From the NCBI RefSeq assembly GCF_004027225.2, contig NC_044302.2, forward strand, positions 36,285,449-36,349,448: DNA of 64,000 nucleotides. The letters run 5' to 3'. The position numbers were made by a program, and so were the translations under genes. Positions within the stretch are counted from its first letter, which is position 1; each line of letters opens with the position of its first letter. Positions 17,701 through 29,700 of this stretch are shown one piece after another. Source of the stretch: Strigops habroptila. Taxonomy: Eukaryota > Chordata > Aves > Psittaciformes > Psittacidae. The notes under the pieces are model-generated. The model worked only from the letters and a program-made list of their open reading frames with translations. It searched no databases and was not told where the DNA came from.

Positions 17701-20700
17701 CCTTGCAGCCGATTTATTTTGCACATTCCAAGTGAAGAGAGAGATAATGCAATCAGAGTGTGTTTTCAGATTGAACTTGCCCATTGGTTTTACTTGGATT
17801 TCTATATGCAAAACACACCAGGATTACCTCAGTGTGGGATAAGAGACTTCGCTAAAGCTGATATCCTTTTTTTACTGTGATTGTTTTCTGTCTCAGTGGA
17901 TAAAGCACAAAGTGAATATTGTTAATGAAATATCATACTTGCAGCAGGAAAATGTCAGTTTGTGTTAGTGATTAGTATTGTGTTAGTGTAACTTAGTATT
18001 GCTACCTGTGTGACTTTTATCTGTTCATTGCTTCCATAATTTTGTGGCATCCACAAAAGAGATGTTTCTCAGACTGCTAAAGAACTGTGGGAAATAGGCA
18101 ATTTCCAATCTTTGAGGATTTTTCCTCATGGTTGCACTGTGGCAGATTAGGGGGGTTTCAGAGATGAGCTGTTGGAGCTCTTCATGGTGTTCTGTCTCCT
18201 TAATTTAATCCCTTTCTAAGTAAATAGTGACATAACTGTTAATATAGCTGAGGGTGGTATGTGTTCCCACAGTGGTATGTATTTGTTGGAAGTGCTGACA
18301 CTTGCTCCGGCAAAGCAGAAAACAGAAACAATTCTGATAGGGGAGAGGATGCATTTATACTGAATTTATATGTTTGGCTTCTGCTTTTTTAATTGCTTAC
18401 AAGGGCCACTGGAATGTACCCCATATAGCCCTTGCTGGAGGACAAACTTCTGGCTTTCATCCAGCAAGTGTTTTAACCTTTTCTCGTATGTTCTTTATGT
18501 GGAATTGGAGTTTTGCTTCTAACTTTCATGGTAATATTGTCTGTGGTTTCATTACACAAAACACTTCACAATATTACTATCTGTGGTTTCACTACACAAC
18601 ATCGCTATTTGTTTGAAAATGAAGATATACTTCGAAAAACTACAGCATTTATTTTAACAATAAACTGTAAAAATACGATAATTTTCTGTTGCTCAATATG
18701 AGGTAGTTATTTTTTATTTTAGGTACGGTTTTCATTATAAATGTGTTTTCAGACTGAAAGAATTCTTCTGGTAATTGTAGGCAGTGAAGGAAACATACAA
18801 TGTAATAGATGTTATTTGTGCATTTCATAGAATCAGCTTGGTTGGAAAAGACCTTTAAGATCATCACGTCCAACCATTATCCCAGCACTGCCAAGACCGC
18901 CACTAAACCATGTCACTGAGGGCCTCGTCTACACGGTTTTTGAACGCTTCCAGGGATGGTGGTTCCACCACTGCGGTGGGCAGCCTGTTCCAATGCCTGA
19001 TCACCCTCTTGGTGAATGAATTCTTCCTACCATCCAGTCTCAATCTCCCCTGGTGCAGCTTAAGGCCATTTCCTCTTGTCCCATTGCCTCTTACTTGGGA
19101 GAAGAAACCAGTCACTTCCTCAGTCCATCCTCCTTTCACGTCCCCGCTGAGCTTCTCTTCTCCAGACTAAAGACCCCCAGTTCCTTCAGCTGTTCCTCAT
19201 TGTGCTCAAGGCCCTTCACCAGCTTGGACCCTTCTCTGGACCCTCTCCAGGACCTCAATGTCTCTCTTGTATTGAGGGGTCCAGAACTGAACACAGAATT
19301 CAAGCTGCAGCCTCACCAGTGCCCAGTACAGGGGGATGGTCACTGCCCTGGTCCTGCTGGCCACAGTGTTTCTGATACCAGCCAGGATGCCGTTGACCTT
19401 CTTGGCTACCTGGGTATTTTGCTTTAAACCCACATGGCAACTAAGTCTCATACAGCTGCTTGCTCATTCCCACCCCTGTCCCCCTGCACTCTGTGTGGGA
19501 TGGGGAGGAGAACTGGAAGAACGTAAAACCTGTGGGTTGAGATAAGAACAGGTTAATAATTGAAATAAAGTAATAGTGCTAATAGAAATAATACCAACAA
19601 TAACACTGATTTGATAATAATAAGGAACAACAAAAAAAGCAAAATGAAAGCTCAGAAAACAGCAGTGATGCACAATACAATTGTCTGCACCCGCTGACCA
19701 ACCACTGACCAGCCCGACACAAGCAGCGATCGGTCCCTTCCAGGTGACTCCCCCCAGTTTACATACTGGGCACGACGTGCTGTGGTATGGAATACTCATT
19801 TGGCTGGTTTGGGTCAGGGGTCCTGTCTCTGCTCCCGCCTGGCTTCTTGTGCCCCTGCTCACTGGCAGAGCTTGAGAGACTGAAAAGTCCTTGATCAGAG
19901 TAAATTCTACTGAGCAACAACTAAAACATCAGTGTGTTTTCAGCATTGTTCTCAGACTGAAGCCAAAACATAGCACTGTGCCAGCTACTGGGAAGAAAAA
20001 TAACTGTCCCAGCTGAAACCAGGACACTGGGCACAAGCTGGTTCATGTTCAGTGACATAAATTGGCACCCCCAGGTCCTTTTCCACTCAGCAGCTTTCCA
20101 GCCACTCTTCCCCCAGCCTGTAGTGTTGCATGGAGTTGTTGTGGCCCAAATGCAGGACCTGGCACTTTGTCTTGTGGAACCTCATACCGTTGGCCACAGC
20201 CCATCCATCCAGCGTGTCCAGATCTCTCTGCAGAGCCTTCCTATACTCCAGCAGATCTACGCTCCCACCAAACTTGGTGTTACCTGCAAACTGAGAGTGC
20301 ACTCAACCTCCTCATCTAGATCGTCAGTAAAGATATTAACACTGGCCTCAATACTAAGCCCTGGGGGACACCACTAATGGCTGGCCACCAACTAGATGTG
20401 ATGCCATTCACCACTGCTTGGCGATCAGCGAGATTTTTACCCAGTGAAGAATCCACCTCTCCAGGCCATGAGCGGCCAGTTTCTCCAGGAGAGTGCTGTG
20501 GGAGACAATGGCAAATGCTTTACTAATGTCCACAGCTTTTCCTTCATCAACCAGGCAGGTCACCTTGTCATAGAAGGAGATCAGGTTGGTAAAGTGTGAC
20601 CTGCCCTTCATGAACCCATGCTGACTGGGCCTGATCTCTTCATTTGACCGCATATGCTTTGTGGTCTCACTTGGAATCATCTGCTCCATGACCTTCTCCA

Positions 20701-23700
20701 GCACTGAGGTCAGGCTGACAGGTCTGGAGTTTCTGGGATCCTCCTTCTTGCCCTTTTTGTAGAAAGGCACCACACTGGCCAACCTCCAATCCTCTGGGAC
20801 CTGCACCCTAGACCAGAACTGCTGATAGATGATGGAGAGTGGCTTGGTGAGCTCCTCCAGCTCACACTTGCCAGAAATATTTCTGCTGCAGTGTTGTGTT
20901 TTTAAGTACTCTGCTATAGAATATTTTTATTTGGTAGTATAATTTTATATATAGCATACAATATTATACTTTTACTAAGGGCTTGTAGATTTGCTTTCAG
21001 AGTTTGAGTTATAAAAGTTGTTCATGTTTTCTCTGCACAGTGAGTTTTGGTGAAGTGTATCAGAATTCAGATCTCTCTAACTTGATACCATTAAAATAGT
21101 TTTTTTACATAGTAAATAAATAAGTAAAGATACTACTCTGTAGTGTAACAAGTGATTGTGGGAAAAATTTACCTCTGCTTCAAACACGAGATGAAACTAT
21201 TTTTATCTGTCTTTAAAATGAAAAAGTTCAAAATAACTGTTATGTGGATACTTTTTCTTCAAAATTAGGGGAGACATTCCTTCAAACAAGTCTTGCTCCG
21301 TCTTTTTTTTTCTTTTTTAATTGTTTTGTATTAGAATTACCAAATTACTTGATGCTTTCTGACCTTTAGAGTTGGTGATGGATTATTCATATTTTTACTT
21401 CCAAGAGAATATATCTTGTGAGCACTTAGGGGAGGGAGTGTTGTCATTGCAAATGTTGAATGGGTATCTCTTGTATGTCTTCATGTGGTTTGAAACTGGA
21501 TGCTTAAGTTTATTTTCCTTAACGTGCTGCTGTACTCTTCAATCACTGCCCTTTTTTACTGCCTCAAGGTGAAGACGTACAAAAGGTTTTAGACGAGTGG
21601 AAAGAATACAAAATGGGAGTACCAACCTATGGTGCAATTATCCTCGATGAGACACTTGAAAGTGTGAGTACAGAATTAGCTGTAAAGGGCTGGAGGGAAG
21701 GATGGCATATGCTGGGAGAAGTAATCTTTTTGTTGCTTAGATTTTTTCATCTGGAGGAAGAAGTAAGTGCTTCAGCCTCACGAAGACCTGACAGTTACTT
21801 GATACTGTTGAGTGTGTAGAGAAATATATGGGAGACAATAAACACACTTTCACTTGGTTTTCACTTTCCACCTTTTTTTTTAATTATTTATTTAAAAATA
21901 AAAGATTTGTTTCATTTTTTCAGAGTTGCATGACCCTAGAAAAAAAAAGTAACAATTATTGCTAGAACACAGGTTCCTTCCTCCAGGCTAAAGTATCATT
22001 TTGGTGAAGGGAAGAGATCTAATAGAAATTGGTTAGAATTGTAGGTGTTTGACAATTGCATTCCCTTGCATTTTGCAGGTTCTTTTGGTTCAGGGCTATT
22101 TAGCAAAGTCTGGTTGGGGATTTCCAAAAGGGAAAGTAAATAAAGAAGAGGCTCCTCAGGACTGCGCTGCTAGAGAGGTAAGCTGTATTTTATTCACTTA
22201 AATTTAATCTAAGGAAAGGAAAATTTTGCTGAGAGCAGCAATGTGTTGAATGAAAAGCCATTTTACTTAGATATCTCTTTAATGAACTCAGGTAAATAGT
22301 GTATTCTTGCAGGAGTCTTACGCTATAGGTTTTGGTACTTTTCTGAGTTACAGAGTGATAATCAAGGGTGTACGGTTATATAATTTTAAATCACTGTCAA
22401 TGTTTTAATTGTTTTGCACTAACTTGTTAAGTAAGTACTATTTTTAAAGTTCTTTGCTGAACTGTGAATGTACTTTTAGGTATTATTTTTTGGTGCTTAG
22501 AAATCTTATGTACTTTGTGGCTTCTGGAATATTCATTTCAAGGGCCACCGTGACTGAAAAAGGGTAGAAGAACAGGAATTTAGCTTATGTACACTGGACT
22601 ATGTAAAGAGGCTAAAGACTTGAGTTGGAAGTTGTAAAAGATTAAGTAAGAATTGTGAAGAACTTTACTTTTCTATTTTCAGTGATGCAGAAACAAGGAT
22701 CAACGTATATGGAAAATAAAACGTGAAAACTAATCTGTGGGATTTATGGCTCCTGGAGACCTAGGTAGATAGTGAAGCTACGTATTAAAAATAGCCTGTA
22801 GAAGAATATTTATGGTATAAACTCAGTGTTCATGTAACATAATGCATCCGGATTTTTTGAGAGAGAAAATTAAGATGAACGTAGTAAGATGCATTAGCTT
22901 TCTTCATGGTTGGACTGAATCAGTATCTGAGAAATCATAGATTTTTATTTTAAATATACCTATCAAGGACGCATGAATGAAAAAAATCCATATTTATGAT
23001 TCCCTGTTAGTGCTTTCTATACTACTCACATATTTAATATGGACTTTGAAGAGCAAAATAAGGCATTATATCTTAACATTCCATTGTTATGCAGTGAACA
23101 CACATGAGATACACTTTAATATTAGCAGTTACTGATGTCTGAGTGTAAAACATTATTTATATAGTATTAGATGACTTGCCAAAGAGTGAAACAGCAGAGT
23201 ACAGGTTCAGTGGGTTGTCACTGCAGAACAAAAAGGCTGGGGAAGGATGAGCGGAGACTTATTAAGGTTAATTTGATTATTACTTGTATTTCCTGTGGAG
23301 ATTTTGAGGACTAGGAAGTTTCTAAAAATGAATATTTACTTAGCAAGCTTAGAGGCATAATCTGATTTAAAATACTAGGTCTCTTTGACATAAGCTTTTT
23401 TATATTATAAACCTCATATCGTTAAGAACGTTGTCAAAAGTACGTATTTGGAAGTAAGAGTTAGGGCAACCTGATCTGGTGAAAGATGTCCTTGCCTGTG
23501 GCAGGAGGCTGGAACTAGACGTTCTTTGAAGGTCCCTTCCAACCCAAACCATTCTGTGAATCTGTGATCCTTCACTGTAAGACATAATATTCACTGTAAA
23601 ACAGAAAATGGTATTTTAAAATACTGTCTTTCTGGTAATCTCCAGCATTTTTTTTTTTTTCTTTAGAGTAGCTAACAATGCAGTTTTAAGTTTGTCAGTG

Positions 23701-26700
23701 TGGATGTGCAGCTTGAATTTTGTTGTAAATGTTTTGCTACCTTGTTTCTGGGTTTTGGGATGAACAGACAAATGATTATGTGTATTGGGGTAGAAGGTTC
23801 ATGAAGTAGAAGATTTGTTGAAAAAGATGAAAAATTGATGTGCAAGTAAACCTGGCTAGAATTTGAAGATGTTCTTACTCCCCAAATAGTAGTTTTTATT
23901 GTGAATAAGATTTCCAAGCATCCAGCAGCATGGAGGAGCAGCTAGAGACTCCCCATCCATATTAATTAATTACTACATGAAGGTGTAATAGAGTAGTTTT
24001 AACTTTTATTGCAGGTCTGTCTGCCTTAGAGAAATGTAAAGAACATAGGATCTTAGGTTCTTTTTCAATTATTGAGTGTATATCTTTGTGTAAAGGCTTG
24101 TCTTCTCCAGCAGTGGCCTGCTTTCGTGGATAGATCTGAAAAATAGTAATTCCTTCTCTTGTGGTGGTGGGTTCTGAAAGGATGAGTCTGAATACACAGA
24201 CTGATTTCATAGAATCATCTATATGCTTCTCAGGTGTTTGAAGAAACTGGGTTTGACATAAAAGATTATATCTGCAAAGAAGAATACATTGAGTTGCGAA
24301 TTAATGATCAATTAGCACGCCTGTACATCATTCCAGGAGTTCCCAAGAACACAAAATTCAACCCCAAAACCAGAAGGGAAATTCGGGTATGTATTACCTC
24401 ATTTGAATCTATAGGAACCTTGTTACAGAGCTTGATTTTTAAAGCTAACGATCTGTAAAATAATGGAACTTCCAAGCCAGATGAATACCTCTAATACAAG
24501 GTATAAATGATATCTTTGCATTCTAGGGTATTGTCAATTTCTTGTTGTGAAAGATAGAAGCAAAGACTAGGGTAGTAGACTTGTTGGAAACTTTGTTTCT
24601 GATATCTGTAATTTTGAATTTTGAGTATCTTTTTGTATTGCAGTTCAGTTTAAAACATCCCCATATTTTCATGCAGATGGTGCTACTGAACCGGGCATCT
24701 GCCTTTCTAAATAGGAAGATCTTACTTGTAGTTGCCTAGACAGGATTGTCTTAGTTTCTGGCATTAGGGACCTGTTTCTGAGATATGAATTAAAAGATGA
24801 TGAACTTTGTGTTTTTTTTAAAAAGTAAATATCACCCTTTGTGTATCAGTGACCATCTGTGTGGGGTGATGAAGAGTTCTTACAATGACAGATTTTTGTG
24901 TTCCTGCTGAAGCACTGTCTTCACCTGATCTAATACAACTGGGCATGCCATTTTTGTGTTCCCTATAGAACTATATTGAAAACCTGTTCAGTTTGTAACT
25001 TCTTTCCATATTATGCATTTTATCTGGACATGGGGTTTTGGGGCTAGGTTCTGCAACAGAAAAGCTCGTGTAGGTTCTTTTATACTGTATATTCAGAATT
25101 CCTGATTTTGTTCCCCATTCTGCAAAGTATATAGCTTTTATAGTTAAAATAATGTAGAATTTGTAATGCAAATCCTGTCTTTTACCCATGTTTTTCTCTT
25201 TTAAAACAAAACCTGAAACTTACTCTGCAAACTTATTCCCCTTTTCTCATAATTTTTGAACTAGTATAGGTGGTCTGGTTTTGGTGGCATTTTAAATAAG
25301 ACCAGCAAGGATTGTAATGGCTTTGGAAGTTATTTAAAGCCTTTACCTTTATTTATGGCATTCAGTGTACAGTGGTTTGGTTGGTGTTTGAAACCCTCAT
25401 TCTGAATTTAGTTGCCGTATAATACCTTTAATATTTTAGGTGCTGTATCTTGCAATGAGTATATGCTGTACCATCTGTTACTTTGTATTTGAGGTCAGGA
25501 GAATGACTCCATTGTTAATTAACCTTTTGTGAAAAACCCTGATGTGGTCCCTTAATTAAAGTCTTCCACTACAGTTTTTTAATTAATAGAAATAATTGGT
25601 TGATACACATTTGTAACATTCTGTAAGACTACAGTAGTGGGTCTTTTCATGTTACTTCTTGTTTTTCTAGAATATTGAGTGGTTTTCCATTGACAAATTA
25701 CCATGCCACAGAAATGACATGACCCCAAAGTCCAAGCTGGGTTTAGCACCTAACAAATTTTTTATGGCAATTCCCTTCATCAGGTATGTTTGAGATGAGG
25801 CAAAGGCTGGGCCAGTGCCTTTCAGACAACTTTAATTTGTTTAGATTTGTTTTCTAGTAAGTGGGTCTTGTTACACTTCTCCTTGCTCACAGACCATTGA
25901 GGGAATGGATTTCCCGAAGGAATGGAGATTCCTCAGATAGTGACAATGGATTTTCGTCTACAGGGAGCACACCCTCTAGGCCCAACTTGGAAAAAGCTAG
26001 GTAAGAACCAGGTCAGTTTAACACCTCTATATCCTTTCTATAAAACATTGTTCATACAAGTTGCTTGTCCTTTTTGTCTGAGTATTTGTGTTTCAGTATG
26101 TCATGGGCTGACCCTGGCTGTACACCAGGAGCCCTCCAAAGCTGCTCTATCATTCCCCTCCTCAGCTGGACAGAGGAGAGCAAATATCACAGAAGGCTTG
26201 TGGGTCGAGATAAGGACAGGGAGAGATCACTCACCAGTTACTGTTGTCGGCAAAAGAGACTTGTCTTGGGGAAATTAGTTTATTACCAATCAAATCACAT
26301 GAGAAATCAAACCAAATCTTAACAACACCTTCCCCCCACCCCTCCCTTCTTCCCATGCTTAACTTTACTCCTGATTTCTCTAACTCCTCCTCACCCAGTG
26401 GTGCAGAGGGACAGGGAATGGGGCTTGCAGTCAGTTCATCACATGTTGTCTCTGCTGCTCCTTCCTCCTCAGGGGGAGGACTCCTCACACTCTTCCCATG
26501 CTCCAGCGTGGAGTCCCTCCCATAGGAGACAGTCCTCCACAAACTTCTCCAGAGTCCTTCCCACAGGCTATAGCTCTCCACAAAGTGCTCCAGCATGGGT
26601 CATTTCCATGGGGTGCAGCTCTTCAGGAACAGGCTGCTCCAGCGTGCGTCTCTGCAGGGTCACAAGTCCTGCCAGCAAACCTGCTCCAGCGCAGGCTCCA

Positions 26701-29700
26701 TTCTCCATGGGGCCACAACTCCTGTCAGGACTCTGCTCCAGCGCGGGCTTCCCACAGGGTTACAGCCTCCTTCAGGCATCCACCTGCTCCAACATGGGAT
26801 CCTCCATGGGCTGCAGGGGCACAACCTGCCTCACCATGGTCTGCATGGGCTACAGGAGAATCTCTGCTCTGGTGCCTGGAGCCTCCTCCCCCGCCTTCTT
26901 TGCTGTCCTTGGTGTCTGCAGGGCTGTTTCTCTAGCCAGATAAAATCCTGTGGGGGTCAGTAGGGGAACAGATGCTGCTGGCTTTTCATTCAGCTGAGTG
27001 AAAAGTGGTAGAGCAAACTTTAAAATCTGTAGGCCCAAAGAGAAGGCTGTGCTCCAGTAATTAGACCAGCACTGACAAAAACAGGACAAATGCTAACATG
27101 GACCTAATCTACTGTCAGTGCAGAACACAGGTTTCCTACCAGCAGGCAAAACAAAGTTGCGTGAAAACAGTGAGCATTATTACAGTTTCCACTTCTAGGT
27201 TACTTAAGCTCGTTTTCCAAGTTGTTCCCAAAAAGAAGAAAATTCTTTCATATTATTTTTTCTGCTGCCGGTAGGTTTGAAGTTGTGTTATAAACTCTGT
27301 CCTGGTTTCAGCTATAACAGTTATTTTCCTCCTTCTTAGTAGCTGGTGCAGTGCTGTGTTTTGGCTTTAGTCTGAGAACGCTGCTGATAACACACAGATG
27401 TTTTAGTTGTTGCTAGATAGCACTTACCCCAATCAAGGACTTTCCAGTCTCTCATGCTCTGCCAGTGAGGAGGGGCACAAGAAGCCGAGAGGGAGCAGAG
27501 ACAGGACCCCTAGCACAAACTAGCCAAAGGAGTGTTCCATACCGCAGCACGTCGTGCCCAGTATATAAACTGGGGGAACTCACCTGGAAGGGACTGTTTG
27601 CTGCTTGGGTTGGCCTGGGTATTGGCTGGCGGGTGGTGAGCAATTGTATTGTGCATCGCTTGTGTTTATTGTTGTTTTTCTTCCCTATTTAGTTTTATAG
27701 TCTCTCCCCTTGTTATTTCCCTTATCATAATTATTATTAGTGGTAGCAGTAGTAGTTTTATATTATACTTTAGTTATTGGACTGCTCTGATCTCAACCCA
27801 TGGGGTTTACATTCTTCCGATTCTCCTCCCCATCTTGCTCAGAGCAGGGAGTAAAACGGGGTGAGCAAGCGGCTGCCTGGTGCTGAATTACCGGCTGGGC
27901 TTAAACCACGACTCTCTCTTTTCCTATACCAGATCCAAACTTCGCTGCAGTCAGCAGGTGTTTACAGATGGCTTTTCAGGAGAGCAGTGTGTGAAGCCAA
28001 AACAGCCACAGAAGCCATGTAATCATACTGAGATGGCTGAAGTTTTGAAAATAAAGGTAGGATGTCTCTTTGGCAAACATATGCATCTGGACAATTTAAA
28101 ACAGATGTCTTTGTTCATAAGTATTCCTCTCTGGATTGGAAATACTGAATTTTGTCACAATAGCATGCAAAAAAAAAGCAGGGAAAGAAAAATTTTACGG
28201 ATTCTCAGATTTATCTGACATTTAGAGGTGGTGGGTATCAGGTGGTTGTTGTGTTGTTTCAGGTATAGATAGCAATTATTACTCACCATTTTGGTGTTCT
28301 CCATGTACCATTTTGAAATATTTTGGGTACCACCAGTGTGTATGTATCACTGTATGGGAACTCACTGAGCTGAATTTGTTGTGCAATGCAGTGTCTGTAA
28401 TAGTACAAGAGAGACTGAGTAACAGCTGGTGATGCTTTGTAACTTAAGTGCATGTTTAGTTAATTCCAGTCTGCTCCAGCTTGTCTACAAAAGATACCTT
28501 TTACATGTTTTGAGGTTATTTGGAGGACAGTTTTAACTGGTAAGTGTTAGTGCAATGATTTTCAATGCTGCCATTTAATCTCAACTTTTTATTACATTTT
28601 GGACTTAATAGCAGAGTCAGAGCTTGAGGAGCAATGGCAGAAAGCAGTATCAAGACACTCCCAGCCAAAAGAAGCGAACAAATGGGGTCCATAGTCAACC
28701 AGTTAAGCCAAATTCTACCTTGGTAAGAAACATGTGGTGGGTGTCTCATTAACAGGTTCCAGTAATGCTTAACAAATGTTCAGGCCAATGTCCTGCTGAA
28801 AAAGAGCACATATCTATCACAAGTATATTTGATCAGAATATCTGGTATGTGTTTGTAGAAATACAATATTTCTTACCTTCTATGCATACACATCTGTAGA
28901 CAAGCATAGTAAACTTCAGAGTTCACATTTTGGAAGTAAAGACTTATTTAGCAGTTGAAAATCTGCCAGCTGTTTTAGTAGACCATAAGCTTTCCAGATT
29001 GTCAGGTAATAGCCTGCTGTGGTGTGTCATAAGAAGTCAGTGCAGTACGTGTCTTTTTTTATTCATGTATGATATATTACTGTAAGCATGGAGTCTTGTT
29101 ATGCAACATCTAGATACAAAGTGAAAATGGATGTTTATTATTTCCCTTTTCTAGCAAAAATGTTATGATACAGACTTGACTTGAACTGCAGAATCTCATA
29201 GAATTTTTTAATCATACAGTAGAACTACAGCAGTTTGTAAATTCCAGTATGACGTTCTTGTTTTGTTACCTTTTCCTTGCAGTAACTACTTGTCTTTGTC
29301 CCTGCAGTTCTGCTGGCTGGGAGAAGACTTGCTGAGATATCTCTCTTTTTTAAAATACAGTTTCTGTTTCACACAGACACTGACACCCACCCTCTCTTAC
29401 CCTTCTTTATGGCTCTCCAGCCCTACTTTGTTGGCTCGTGTGCAGCAGTGAGCCCCAGTTCTCCATACTGCTCAGCTGGCTCGTCCAGGCTTTAGTTTTG
29501 CTTTAGTTTTGTTTTAGTAAACTAGATTCTTCCCATTAGGGCTTGTGGTTATTACCTTCTCTCTGTTTTTCATGTAAAAGTGCAGAAACCATAAATTCTT
29601 GTCCTGTTAAACCCTCAGTGTAGCAAGAAATGCTTAGTTGTGTTTGGGTCTGAGAATAAAAAGTGAAAGAATTGACTGCCCAGAAATTTGGCTGTATAGG

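Larger units (their letters stand above)
11779..17708 (+). other. DCP2 intron 1
   Basis: A 5.9 kb GT-AG intron. Its first 500 bp belong to the CpG island. It then holds a TC and poly-T tract (13,909-13,939), a long poly-T (about 14,204-14,233), a CR1 copy (14,527-14,815), a short local duplication (14,885-14,975) and an LTR remnant (about 16,135-16,605). No other exon is recognised. Confidence 0.8.
17861..21535 (+). other. DCP2 intron 2, U12-type AT-AC intron
   Basis: The intron begins ATATCCTTTT and ends TGTAC. A TTCCTTAAC branch motif occupies 21,515-21,523, putting the branch adenosine about 13 nt before the AC end. All three signals match U12-dependent AT-AC introns. Using AT and AC restores GTC (Val69) and the expected [13 protein letters not shown] reading, whereas no GT-AG pair does so. 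The intron also contains a CR1 split by an LTR. Confidence 0.93.
21664..25670 (+). other. DCP2 introns 3-5 (between exons 3 and 6)
   Basis: Three GT-AG introns at 21,664-22,078, 22,178-24,233 and 24,387-25,670. Apart from a CR1 tail at about 23,461-23,572 and a poly-T near 23,649-23,660, they look like unique AT-rich sequence. I see no additional exon or RNA gene. Confidence 0.75.

Noticed and set aside
24206-24220. TTCATAGAATCATC near DCP2 exon 5 as a CR1 tip
   Set aside because: It matches only the short CR1 terminal repeat with no adjoining CR1 sequence. A chance match is more likely.
26958-26962. CAGTA as the exact right target duplication of the family B LTR
   Set aside because: It matches the left flank, but the LTR would then end in GT instead of CA. 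A 5-bp match within a search of about 150 bp is not rare, so I left the boundary open.
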